Below, piece after piece: positions 22,000 to 34,197 of a stretch of DNA of 64,000 nucleotides (position 1 is the first letter of the stretch; each line of letters begins with the position of its first letter). The notes under the pieces were generated by a model. The model was not told the origin of the DNA. It did not search any database and saw nothing but the letters and a program-made list of their open reading frames with translations. The position numbers and the translations under genes are program-made. Source of the stretch: Glycine soja (taxonomy: Eukaryota > Streptophyta > Magnoliopsida > Fabales > Fabaceae); assembly GCF_004193775.1 (NCBI RefSeq), contig NC_041018.1:31021940-31085939 (forward strand), read 5' to 3'.

Positions 22000-23671
22000 C
22001 ACCCAACACAACACTTACGCTTCTTCCGCTTCTTTTTCTTCTTTGTGCTGGTTGGTGTCCTTTCTCCTCGCGCATCTTCTTCTTCCTTTCTATGGCCATT
22101 TCGACCTGCATTTGTGTGCTTCTTCTCCACCGTCAAGGTTAGTTTCTGTTTCTTACCCGTTAATGGCCTTTAAGTTGATTATTGTTGTAGGGTAGATGAC
22201 TTAGAGGTTAGAAGACTTAGGAATTTCTGGAATAGGATTAGGGTTCATACATACGGATGTACTTCATCTGTATGTGTTACTAAATTTGTAACGTTCATAC
22301 GGATGAACTTCATCCATAAGTGTAACTTCATCTGTATAACTCATACAGATGAAGTTACACTTATGGATGAAGTTCATCCGTATGAAGATTTGAAATATTT
22401 TTTGATAAATTTTGTTAATTTTTTTATAAATTTAGTTGTAGGGTTTATGTTAGGGTTTAGTTTAGATGTTAGGGTTAGTATTAAATAATATAAATTTTTC
22501 ATTGAGTTCTAACCAGTTTTTAAGTTAGCAGAGGGGATTCATTTTCACATATGCTACCCTCTTTAGGACAATGCATAGTGCAAGTAAGGGATATAGATTA
22601 AATGTATACAAATCAAAGGAAAATGACAATTGAAAAGAATGATTTATCTTTGCTCTGTGGATGCATGCATATTTTTATTTAAAACTATTTGACAACATAA
22701 GGAAAACCTGTGGTTAATCATAAGGCTTTGCTTCTAAACTTTAAAAGCTTCTAAACATGTCAACCATATATGGTCATGGTTATTTGATATTGTCTAGCAA
22801 CTGGCTTATTAAGGTTATAGTGGTAGCAACGATTTTTTGAGTTTGTATATGTTGTCCATACCCTGGGGTTTGTTTTATTCATTGTAAGCTATAGAGGCTT
22901 ACTCCATTATTTTACCTTTTTCACTTAGTTATCTTGAAAATATGGATGATTTTATTCTTTAATACTAATCAGGACTCATTTATGCCAGATGTTGAACTGT
23001 TTAGTTGCCTGAGATCTGTATGTTAGCCTGTTATTTTTGAAAATAATAGAATCTTGTAGAAACAAGAGCATAAATTGTTGAATTCTAGATTTTTTTAAAT
23101 TCTTTTTACTCCTCTTAGTGATAGAAATGTAATTGCTATATCCAACTTATTTATCTACAGAGCAATTACATACCACTCTATTTCCCCTAATTTTTTAGTT
23201 CTTTGTTTTGGGTTGTTGAGATCCTCCTTTTGTTCTGACTTTTGAAACCCTTGTTATGTGTCCAATAGAAAAATTACAATGCATTGCCTTGAAGAAAACT
23301 ACTGGTCTCTGTTTAATCATACTTCCATATTTGACAAACTTTTTTGTTTCAATAAATGTTCAACTGAAACTGCTTTAGCTAATCTTTACCTTTGCCATTT
23401 TGTGGTCACCCTTTTTCTTTTTTCTTTGCATAATGGTAATTTGTTTCTCAACATAGAATGGATTTGTGAAAAAATCTTATTTATTAGTCTGCATCTTATA
23501 AGAAATTGGTCATACTGGATTATTCTTCATCACAGCTTTGCCTTTGGTAATGTATTGTTTTGTAGTATAGCATTGACAAGGACTTGTTTTATTTAATTTT
23601 GGATATTTTCTTTTTGTTCTTTAAGTTTCTGCATGCAAACTATTTTTAAAGGATACATGAATTTGCAGATC
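22000..23671 (+). promoter_or_regulatory. 5' leader and intron of the MULE A PMD gene
   Basis: A pyrimidine-rich segment (22018-22140) resembles a plant 5' UTR and ends ACCGTCAAG followed by GTTAGTTTCT, a plausible splice donor. The matching acceptor is TTTGCAG just before ATG 23672, so a roughly 1.5-kb leader intron is inferred. MULE B has the same design (leader ending CTTCGAG then GTAGGTGT at about 40025, acceptor TTTGCAG at 41495). The 112-aa frame at 23258-23596 lies inside this intron and shows no family signature. Confidence 0.5.
22294..22386. repeat. perfect 44-bp hairpin, MULE A subterminal
   Basis: Arms 22294-22337 and 22343-22386 are exact reverse complements with a 5-nt loop (AACTC). 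The arm contains the CATACGGATGAACTTCATCC unit that recurs at the other end of the element. Confidence 0.9.
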
Positions 23672-25563
23672 ATGGTTAGAACCAGAGGTTTAGGTCGTGC
23701 ATAGGCCTACCGCATCCGCATGTAAGCAACGGGAAGCTGCCCCTGTTGCTGAGGATGTTGCTCAGATGACTGAGGATGTACCTGCACCCAGTGTAAAAGC
23801 TAGTGATGTTGCTAAGGGATTAGCTGGTGATGATGCTGAAGGATCAGCTGGTGATGATGCTGAGGGATTCCCAGGTGGGCCACGTGACCCATCAGTGCTG
23901 ACTTCGTTTGTTGACCATGTTGCACATAGCATATGGAATGGAGAGGTATTTTTAATTTTTAAGTTATTTGTTAATTATTTGTTATTGTTGAACTGTTTGT
24001 GATAATTAATTTTTTATCTAATGTTATTTGGAATCATCTGTACTTCAATTCAAGAACGTCCTGAATTGATGTTAGCCTTCCACGGAAGGAAGGTTGAGAA
24101 ATTTGGGAGGCCAGCTCCTTAAATTGAAAGGCTAGTCACTGCCACAGGATTAACTCCTTTGATTGTGTGTTCAGTAGACACTGGCGATTGAGGAGTTATA
24201 TTCGCTTTTGTCAAGACGTGGCACAAGGAGACTAGCAGCTTCCATCTTCCAGTAGGAGAGCTGACCATCACACTGGATTATGTGGTGTCACTGCTTCATC
24301 TTCTGATCATAGGCGCCTTCCATAGCTTTGAGCCTCTGCATGTGGACAAGGTGATCATTATGTTGGTGGAGTTGCTAGAAGTCTCGGGTGAGGAGGCTAG
24401 AGCTGAGACTGCACAGTGTCATGGGGCATATGTAAGCCTGTCGTGGCTACGGGATATCTATCAGAGGAGATGCAAGGCTTGACATTGGATTGTTGCAGCT
24501 CGTGCGTATCTCCTACACTTGGTTGATCAGTTAAATGATGCTTCTCAGAGCACTGGCCGACAGCTTGCTGGTTACATTACTTTATTACAGGTAAATTTTG
24601 TGTTTGTAATATGTTTAATTGGATTATGATGTAAATATGTTTTTAATATGTTTATTTGACATTTATTTTATGTTCATGTCATGTTTGTAGTGTTGGATAT
24701 ATGAACACTTTCCCAGTGTTCATGAGAGCATGACTGATGATGGGTATGATGAGATGTCACCACGTGCCTGCCGGTGGCTTACTATGAAGGCTTATATGAA
24801 GGGATTAACAACATTGCCGTACCGGACACATTTAGATGCACTAACAATCCCTGACGTATGTTGGATGCCTTATGGTGACCACCGAGGAGTTAGGGCATTT
24901 GATCTCATTTAATGCTTTTAGGGTGAGCTTAGATGGGGTCCCATTGTGGTCACACTTTGACCAGAGAGGGTGGTGCGATAGTTTGGCTACGTTCAGACCA
25001 TCCCTTCATCGCCTATTAGTTCCACCTTGTCATCTGAGGATATCGACGACAGGTGGATGCATTACTCGGACCATCTAGCAGCTGCGAGATAGATTTGTCT
25101 TGTGCCTGGGCAGTGCTTAGCAGATTACATGGAGTGGTTCTTCAGGATATCTCATTCGTTCATCACACCCACACAGGCAGCTGATTAGCCCAGACATCCA
25201 CTTGTCCCACAGCATGAGGCATACGTGGAGCCAGATATCCCAGAGGTCCCAGTGGCACCAGAAGCTGGACCGTCACAGGCAGCTGATCCACCCAGACATG
25301 CAGTGGTAAGATTAGTTGCTTTAATGTTTTATAAAATGTTATTTATTTTAAATGTTGTAATAAATGTGCTTTTTTGAATTTCATAGGATGCTTGTGAAGA
25401 GATCGCATAAAGGTTGGAGCGTGTGCTCAACCTAAGGATGCTCACTAAAGGCACAAAGTTACATGACATCATGGAAGACTGCCTCAGGATCGCTAGGGGT
25501 GTCATCTCAGATGGAAATGTTTATGTTAAGGCGCGACGAAGACGGCGCACAGATCATTCATAG
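23672..25563 (+). pseudogene. plant mobile domain (PMD/MAIN-like) gene, MULE A copy
   Basis: Apparent exons are 23672-23945, 24055-24590, 24691-25305 and 25387-25563, each bounded by GT/AG. Conserved pieces: MVRTRGLGRA, GFPGGPRDPSVLTSFVDHVA, FHLPVGELTITLDYVVSLLH, IVAARAYLLHLVDQL, YEHFPSVHE, YRTHLDALTIPDVCWMPY and a basic end VKARRRRRTDHS. This is the aminotransferase-like plant mobile domain (PF10536), found in MAIN/MAIL proteins and repeatedly captured by plant transposons; host homologues affect silencing and meristem maintenance. Relative to MULE B, about 60 bp after codon 10 is deleted and shifts the frame. Stops also occur in the second and third exons. The MULE B copy confirms the start context (TTTGCAGATCATG). 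Confidence 0.75.
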
Positions 25564-25775
25564 ATGATGTTTATGTCTTGTATTTGACAACATTTTTGTT
25601 TTTGCTAACCTTTCGTATTTGTTACATTATTTTGGTTATAACTTTTATTGAAGGTATTTGTTACATTATTGTGTTTTTCCTAGGCTTTTGTTTTTCCTAT
25701 ATGGGTAGTCAATTTGAATGTGTACTCTATCTCTTCCTGTTAATGCCATGAGGAGTTATTATCAAGTTAGTATAT

Positions 25776-27147
25776 TGTTAGTCGATGAATACGACTAACT
25801 TTTGTGTATAAAACTTGTGTAAATTGTATCAAACTTCCCCAATTTATGGTTGTTTTGTAGTATTATAAGTACTTTCTGTTAAGTATAGATAATAGACACT
25901 TAATACTTCTATTTTGTGTATTTAATAATCAATTTCTCTCAATTTCAGGTGAATTAGGCGATTTGGCAAAGTGTTGTTTTTCACCTCCTCGCTAAGCCAA
26001 TCTGTTGGCTTAGCGAGCGTCCGCTAAGCGCAACACTTAGTGGCTAAGCGCGAGGAAGGATCTGGAAGAAGATGAGTTGTACAGGTTCACTGAGCGCACC
26101 GCTTCAACCCATCCGCTGAGCGAGAAAAGAGCGCTAAACAAAAATTCACTAATGTGCGCTAAACGGATCATAATCTCTCTAAGCGCGCGAGCATGAACAA
26201 AGCCACCTATTTAAGCTTGAAATCAGATTTTGTGAAGGGAGTTTGGGCTGGGATTCAGAGCTTTGCATGTCTAGAGATTCTAGAGAGAGAAAGGTCCAAG
26301 TTCCAGAGAGTTTTGAGAGATTTTGCTGTGTGAAGGTCTGCAGAGACTAGAGCTTGAAGCAGGAGCTGTTCTGAGAGCTTGAGATGAGTTTGTGAGTGAT
26401 TGTGAGATCCTAGAGGTGAAGGAGACATCCTCACCACTTTTATTTTTGTAATCTTTCATCTTATTCTTCTCTTTGTTGTAAAGAAGGCTTCCTGGTTATG
26501 GAAAGCTAAATCCTCTGTTGGATCTTCCCTATAGATACCTGATGTAAATATATTTCTATCTATTTAATGATGTTTTGTGTGTTCTCTATGCTATCTGTTT
26601 TTCATTCCAGTATGCCTTTACCTTGATCATGTAGATGCATGCTTTGTTAGGGTCATTCAACAGTGGAAACTGGTCTGATTCTAAAGTTCTTGATAGTACA
26701 GGGCTAAGTTGTCGTACTATCACGAGGAATCGGGTGCGATAATTTAGTTGTGTATGTGTGTCTTAATGCGATCCTAGTTGAGTTTAGTCCAACAAGAGGA
26801 ATCTGCGGACTATGCTTGATCAAGATTAGGCTAAACTATCATGAGGGATCGGGGTTTAGTATCTTAGGAGACACCATAGGAACACATGAGCATTGTTAGA
26901 TAGAGAATATCTTTTTAGCATTAGGCACCTATTAGGAAGGCCAACATGTTTTCTACTTGTTTTCACACATCATTTCTCTCGCGTGATTTTCCTTTTTGCA
27001 CAGATATATTCACACTTATCTTTACACACCAGACACCTATTTGCTGAAATAGCTTACCAAATAACACAAGTTCCCCGAGAGTTCGATACTCGGTACTTAC
27101 AGTTTTATACTACTTGTGCGATCTGGTGCACTTGCCGGAAGCGAACA
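25776..27147 (+). mobile_element. solo LTR with CGCTAAGC motifs, copy 1
   Basis: 1372 bp, TGTTAGTCGATG...GAAGCGAACA, with perfect TSDs TATAT at 25771-25775 and 27148-27152. A cluster of CGCTAAGC/GCTTAGCG motifs lies at 25990-26190, just before a TATA-like CTATTTAAGC near 26208, so sense is probably +. No internal region. The same family is at 37201-38668 in reverse. Confidence 0.85.
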
Positions 27148-27152
27148 TATAT

Positions 27153-28319
27153 GTTTGAATAAGCTTATATAAAAACATTTTAAAGACAATTTTTTTAAAA
27201 AAATATGAAATGAGTTTTTCTATAAACTAAAATTAATTATGCGTAAGTTAACTTGTAGAAACTATCATATAATTTCTCTAAAAACAGAGAAAGTTTGTGC
27301 ATAAGTTAATTTGAATTTATAAAAAAAAAATTCTTCTTATTTTATTTTTTTAGAATTATTTTTAGATAAGCTTGCTCAAAAATGTACTTAGTACATGGTT
27401 ACCAACACGAGGAAAGGGGATGCATTTTTTTGAAATTAATAATTTCTATGTTAATACAATATTTTTATTTTAGATTGAAATAAAGTAAGATATTAACATG
27501 TGAAAATATAATCAAATCAAGAAAAGATAAATATAACTTTAAAAAATCATATATGATTTAATTTAATAATATAATAACTGTGAGCTAAAAATTATTTATG
27601 TGCTTTGTATTTAATAATTAATTTTTACATATAATAAATTAAATTATATGATATTGGTTGGATTGGATTAAAAAAATAGAATCTCTTACCAAATTCATTT
27701 ATGAATGAGTGTTAATCGGATTAGATCGAATTTGATCCAAATATTTTAGAAACTCAAACTCAAAAATAATAAAGTGAGATTAATTTATGGATTGATCTAG
27801 ACCTTGAACACCCATGTAGGAAAGGGTCGGAGACCTAATCATAGGTTTGCCCAAATTCTTTACGTAACCTTTCTTTAATTCACAAACGTGTTGATTTCTT
27901 AAGTTAAACTAGTCATTACCCTTTAAGTAACCCTTTAAGTAATACAAGGCAAGGTAAGGTCACGTTAAACTATCCTTGAGATGAAATTTACTTTGTTAAC
28001 TAAATATTTAAAATCGTGTCGAGCTTCGATATCATTCGAAAAGAGACATTCTAATCCGCATTGAATCATGGGTAAAGCAAATAGTGGAAATAATTACTGA
28101 ACAAGTACTGAACAAATAGTGAACAACTTAGTTGAAAAACTAGTGAATAACTTCTCGAATTCAAACATTACATTAACTTCAACATAGTGGAAAGAAATAA
28201 AAATTGCATGAAAAACACGGAAATAAAACTTGCATTCAATCATGTTGCGACATAGACATGTCGTCTTCCATTTCCATTACCTATTTACTAAAAACAGCTA
28301 AAATTTCTATTGGCCCAAA
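27153..28319. other. AT-rich noncoding interior of MULE A
   Basis: Separates the PMD gene side from the minus-strand gene side. No coding signal or clear repeat is seen. Confidence 0.4.
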
Positions 28320-29147
28320 TTATTTCCAATAGTTAGATTGTACTAAGACCTTCATCACGTCATCGTTAGTTTTCAACTCAATAATTTCAAATTTAATAAC
28401 TTTGTCTGAATACTCCAAATGACCTGGTTGTTCAAAAAATAATCGCCTTACTATTTGTGATTCATGAATACCATGAGGGGGAATCCCTTGAGGTGCAACT
28501 TGCTTTATCAAATCCTTCAGTTCATCAATGGTACATACTAAAGGAATGTCAAATTTTTTTGGATTTTTTCCTGTAAACGCGTAACCTACAAAGTTGTTTT
28601 GGCGTGGCATGTTCCACCTCCCATTGTAATATAGAAGGGCATCATGAGTAGGGGTCATAGTGCCTTCAAGTAAGTTTAATATTCCATTTAGTGTTCTACC
28701 AATGGTGCATAATAACTCAATCGAACCAACACACAAAAATTGATGATTACATATTAACATTGTGTTAACATCATCGTCATTTTTCAATTGCTTACATTGA
28801 AAGTGAAATTGGTTACCTGTATCTATGAATGGCTGCCGGTAGTAAATTTCATCCAAAAATTGTTTGTCGGTTAGCTAAAGGGTATTGTGTATTATGGTTT
28901 TTAGCATTGCAAAATCACAAGTGTTTGGTACTCGAATGGTTATTGGAGTGGAAGTTTGAAAGTAAACACCACCATCGTTATGAATAATCGATCCATTTGG
29001 AAAAATGAAACCTAACCTTGAGTTGACAATCGTCTGACTGCTAGTTTCTCCCAAAAATGTCATACTTTCTTGTAAAAATTGAGAGAGAATGTGTGATTTT
29101 TTAGAGTGTTGGCGTGTCTTATAAATATAGATGGTTTTCACTAACAT
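28320..29147 (-). pseudogene. PB1/ubiquitin-like ORF carried by MULE A
   Basis: Two minus-strand frames (29147-28875, 90 aa; 28856-28320, 178 aa from its first Met) are one gene cut by a single in-frame TAG at 28875-28877: HNTL, stop, LTDKQFLDEIYYRQP. The protein begins with a divergent segment, then LGFIFPNGSIIHNDGGVYFQ, then a PB1/ubiquitin-like pattern (FAMLKTIIHNTL; IYYRQP; LKNDDDVNTML; GSIELLCTIG) and a second similar unit (IDELKDLIKQV; VRRLFFEQPG; LKTNDDVMKVL). I recognise it as a protein type that recurs beside soybean MULE transposases; function unknown, PB1-like fold inferred from pattern. It ends at QSNYWK and then a stop (TAA). It lies downstream of the transposase-OTU gene on the same strand. 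Confidence 0.6.
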
Positions 29148-29545
29148 TGCTTCACTTTTTTTAAAAAAATAGAGACGCGTGCAGATGCTTTCTGTTTGTG
29201 TTTCCCACTAAACCAATGTGGTGTCCAACTGTATCGTGCATCAGAATGTGTTGTCAAGTCAGTCAATGTCGTGTCACGCTCAAACTTTAATACGCATGCA
29301 TTTGACAATGTGTTGTCAATTATGACAACGATGTATCATACATGCATAATTGATTTTAGTTGCACCAACTTATTTATTTCTTAACGCAATAATTACTTAA
29401 TAATTAAGGATAAACGTCTGACAACAAATTATATCACATAATTAATAAAATTAGATAAAGAAGTGTCATAGTCCATAACAACGATGCATGTTCAGTTTTC
29501 ATTTAGGTCGACATAGTCTCTTTTCAACTTCATGAAGCTTCTATA
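29148..29545. other. gap between the PB1-like ORF and the OTU end
   Basis: No ORF with a family signature. Short repeated words (GTTGTCAA, TCAATGTCGTG) occur but no clear repeat unit. It could hold the promoter of the minus-strand PB1-like ORF. Confidence 0.35.
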
Positions 29546-31212
29546 CTACTGCATTCTACTAATATATGGAGTTGGCCATTGCTTTGCCTGAGGATGAGAA
29601 TTCCTAGACCATAACAATGCTAGAGGCGGTAAAGGACAACGGTCTTTCAAATAAACCTATTGTATGTGAACAAACATTATTAACTCAAATGAACACAAAT
29701 GATCGCATAAATCTAAAAATTAGAATAACTATATTCAATGTACCTAAACAAAATGATTTCCAAACACGTGACCGACACATATAATGCAATGCACAGAAGA
29801 ATCTGGTGAGGGTTGACTCTTAAGAGGAAAAAATGTCATGCTTTGTTGTTGGGACAATGATACAAGGATTACATTATACCTTGATGCAATGACATATCCC
29901 ATCTCCGTTATATCCATCCACTTATCCACACTAACCTGAATCAAACAAATATACACATCAAAGTTATTTAAAGTTTGTTCTTAAAAAATACCAAAAAAAA
30001 TACCTTGGAAAACCCATCAACAAGTAGAGACAGCCTTAATTCTTCAAATCTCTTTGTGCCACTGAAGATGTTGATATAGTCATCTGGCCATTTTCCAAGT
30101 TCTTTAATCAATTGGTTGCGCACCATCGACCAAGAATCTTCGCCCATACCTAATAAAGTGGCAATGGACCAATATCCATAGTTACCATCCGCTTTCACAT
30201 CCACAATATTGTCAATGAAACCCTGTATAAGTGGCTCAAATTGATCCAACATCGGGATGATCCTTGTTGACTTCGATGGGTCAGAAGATGATGCACTACG
30301 TTTCACTGAAGAGTTGTTGTTTTGAACAAAATGAAAAGCATCAACATACTCCCAATAAGACGGATCACACTTTGTGGATCTTTGGTTTTTGTTCATTGGT
30401 TTCTTCGGTGCACCTTTAGTGTTAACCTTTGACAAAGGAAGACACATAAAGTTTTGATCAGGGTATGCAATTTCTCGAAGTTTACTCTTGAGAGTAAATT
30501 TACCATAAACATCAAGTTCCTCAAATTTTTTAGATATGGTCTCGATCTCTTCCTTGATGGTGACTTTGGCCTCACATAACCCTTGGTCTAAAAAACTAAG
30601 TCTCCTCCAAAATATATGGACTGAATCGAGTGGGATGCTGCCAACAACATACCTAGATAGCTCACATGCACAACGAAGACCGTGTGTGGTTCTCATCACA
30701 CAACCACAAGAAGAAGGATTTTTGCCAGCATAATGTACACGCTCAAACTCAGCAGCAATCTCATTTAAAACATACCTTGAAACCATTCTAACCTCTTGTA
30801 TAAGGTTTTTTTAAATACATGTCCAACCACATGTGTACTTGTTTCAAAGGATGCTTTAATTTGAGTGTGCTGCAGCGTGATCATGTTGTTCATGGCATCC
30901 CAAACACTACACAGGTCTCCAAGGCTATTATGTAATACTCTTTTTAAAGCCCAATGACCAGATTCAACCTTACATCTGAAATACACAAAAAATAGTAAAC
31001 ATATACAACAATTAAATTCCATGAATTAATAAACATTACTAGAAAAACTATAACATTTTAATACCTGTTTGTTGTTGTGTTGCCTAAGTGCATCACTTTA
31101 TTCGTCCAAGCTGTAATAAATTTTTCCTTGTGTGGGATTATCCATGTTTTGTTAACATAGTCAATAAACATTGGCCAAGGTGAACAAGCCATTTGAAACT
31201 TCTGAAGGCACT

Positions 31213-31280
31213 CAACCAGACTACCCCAGGCATCCATGTTCAAAAGGACAATCAACCAGACTACCCCAGGCATCCATGAC
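31213..31280 (-). repeat. 40-bp tandem duplication in the transposase
   Basis: The phrase CAACCAGACTACCCCAGGC begins at 31213 and again at 31253. Period 40 is not a multiple of three, so it frameshifts the transposase. Confidence 0.85.
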
Positions 31281-31659
31281 ATACTCTCAAGCATTGTTTT
31301 GACCAATTAAGGATTTGCATTTGGCCTTGACATTCTTGTCGATGTGAAACCTGCAAAACAAGTTTATACACTCGGGGAACACAGTTTTCACTGCATTCTT
31401 CAATGCTAGGTCTATGTCAGTCACAATAACTACAGGGAGGCGATCACGTCTTAAAAATAGACCTCGAAACCGTTCCAAAGCCCATACAACATTATTAACA
31501 CCTTCACCCTCCAAATATGCAAACCTAGCAGAGAATGTCATCCCCGTTGGTGTCACCCCAACAATGTCAAGTAGTGAGAGTCTGTACCTATTTATTTTGT
31601 AGGTATTGTCTATCAAAAACACCAAATGACATGCATTGCATAACTTCATTGCATCAGGG

Positions 31660-32820
31660 TGATGTGCCATCATTTTCTTCTATTTTCTAAACCCTTTTTG
31701 CACCATTTTAATTATTGATTGGTCTTAATTGTCAATTAATTAGGCAGTTTTATTATTTGGGCTCATTTAGCTAATTTGATGTTTTTAATCTAATTTCAGG
31801 AATTAATGAAACATTGGGCTTAATCCGGATTTTGGTTGTGGACTTGAAGAGGGCAAATAAAGCAGTGCTTACCTTAGTTAATTTCTAATTAGGAAATTTC
31901 GCAATTTTATTTTATGTTGTTCAGTGTTTATTTCGTTTTGGGCCAGAGTATTGTAATAGGGCCCAGTGACTTTGAGTGACTCTTTTTAAATAGCTGCCTT
32001 GGGATTCGTGCAGGGCATTCTATTCTGCTATGCTATTTTCATTATTCAGAGCTTTGGTTTTAGGTTTTCACGTTTTTCTGTGCCCTTGTTACAGTTTTCA
32101 TTCTTAATGCAAATTTCCATTTTTTGCTTCTAATTACGAGTTCATTCTTGCTTCTTCTTCTACTTTCATTTACGTTTCTGTTCATTTACGTTTCTGTTCA
32201 TTTACGTTCTTGTTCATTTACGTTTCTGCTTCATGTTTCATTTGCGTTTTCTGTTTGAATCCATGGAAGGCTAGATTTTCTGGTGTTGTTTCCTTTTGAG
32301 GACGAAGCCCAACTCTCTTTGAGGTTTCGTTTGTAATGTGGTTTCCTGGCAGTTTTCCCTTCACCAGTTATCCCAATTTCGTGAATATTAATCAGTGCAC
32401 GCTTCGTGTTCGATTAATTTCCTCTGAGCCTAACTTGCGTTCATGCTTAATGGACGAAGGGCTAACTGGTGTATGTGGTGCCTAATCACGTATTGAAAAC
32501 CCTAAGTTGATTTTTGCTTAGTAAATTGAAATAGGGTTGGATTAAGTGGTTGACTGTTAGGGACGAATTCTCCATAACCCAGGATAAGAGAGTGGCTTCT
32601 GAATCAGAGGAAACAACCCGTTTTTAATATTAGTAGTTTCGTATTCCATTTTATTTGTTCTGCTCTTTAATTACCAAACAACCAACCCCCCCCCATCGTT
32701 ACTGTTACTGCAAGTATATTATGAACATTTGGCTTGTCACTGCTCGTTGGGAAACGACCTAGGATCACTTCCTAGTTACTGCATTTTCATGTTTATTTGA
32801 TTCGGGTACGACCTCGATCA
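31660..32820 (+). mobile_element. solo LTR in the MULE A transposase
   Basis: 1161 bp, TGATGTGCCATC...ACCTCGATCA, with perfect TSDs CAGGG at 31655-31659 and 32821-32825. MULE B keeps the uninterrupted sequence (GCATCTGGGTGACACC near 43170-43186), an empty-site comparison that fixes the insertion. No coding region. A motif ATTTACGTTTCTGTTC is repeated at 32165-32225. Strand is arbitrary. Confidence 0.88.
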
Positions 32821-33478
32821 CAGGGTGACACCAAAATAGATCACGTATCACAAATTCATCCTTTAATCTATGCCAATGAATATATTGATCACGTTCAAGA
32901 AACTTCATTAGATGTTACATTTCAGTATCACTTCCTCTAATGGAAGAACGGTATGCATTTTTTGCATTGTATATTTGTTTGATAGTTGTGCAACTATTGG
33001 CATTGTGCTCCTTCAACGTTAGTAGGATGTTTCTTGGTTTCACCATCGACTTTGTCATATCAGTAATAATTGTCTTCTCATCCTTAGTCAATCGCCCAAC
33101 GTATGGATGTTCAACTAATGACTTGGCCAATTCATGATTATGAATCCCACAGATAAACTTCATCATCCAACCTTGCCCTCTAATCACTGGTTTCCCAGAA
33201 GCTTGAAGGGACAATCACATTTCTTACTCTCGGTGTCTCTTCTAACAAATTCTTTCTTCCTACACTTATATTGACCACTCCTTTCACAACCAATTAAGAC
33301 AAATGAACTTCTTCCTCTACTACCAGTATGTGAGTCAGACCTCATAATGACTACAACTGTAATGACCCGCCTCGTCGTCACGATATCATCACTCAAAAAT
33401 GTGAAAAAAATTTAGATTTTTAATGAAAACTTCGTTGATTTGCTTATATAAAAAAATATTATAGTAAATCTGAACTCC

Positions 33479-33482
<4 letters not shown>

Positions 33483-33530
<48 letters not shown>
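33483..33530. repeat. (TA)n microsatellite
   Basis: About 24 uninterrupted TA units, followed by short CATA repeats. Confidence 0.95.
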
Positions 33531-33536
<6 letters not shown>

Positions 33537-34197
33537 CATACATACACACTCTTAGACAACACGCCATTACTTAACCAAATACATACACATGAGTATAGTA
33601 GTGCAGTACACATCATTCACAAAATTAAAGGTAAATTTGTTCGTACATATAAATAAATTTGTGATTTACATCCTCATATCAACAAAAGAATTACAGAATC
33701 AGTTATGGAGGAGTTTATTAACAAAACACAACTTTCTCCCAAAATAATCCCAACGTCATCACGTCGGCTCGGCGGCTCCACAAAAGAATCTCACTCCTTG
33801 TCCTCTACTGCAGTCATTCTGCTCCAACGAACAAGGATTCGTGATCATCACATGTACCAACCACATGGTACAAAATGCGAGGGTGAGTTCATTATAAGCA
33901 AAAAAACATTAACAAATATCATAAGCACACACAAACATTTACTAGTCCAACACATACCCAACAACAATCAACATCAGTCCATCGTTCCAAATAATCATGC
34001 TCAGTATGATGCATGCACCTGACCTCAACTCTCAGATGCAATGTGGTACCATCCCCAAGGAAATAGCCTAAGTGTGTCCACATGACACTCCCACTTAGGA
34101 AAAAACTAGGCAGTAATTGTCGAGGCCAACCCGCCATGCACAGGCAACTCCCCCTCCCCCCCCCCCCCCATGGTGATCAGCCTGAGTCTCAAGGGAG

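Noticed and set aside
23258..23596. 112-aa ORF in MULE A
   Set aside because: Falls in the leader intron of the PMD gene and has no conserved counterpart in MULE B.
30393..30733. ORFs overlapping the SWIM-OTU linker
   Set aside because: Other-frame shadows of the 272-aa transposase-OTU frame at 29968-30786.
32940..33137. 65-aa plus-strand ORF
   Set aside because: Shadow of the minus-strand MULE transposase, whose motifs (CGIHNHELAKSLV) define the true frame.
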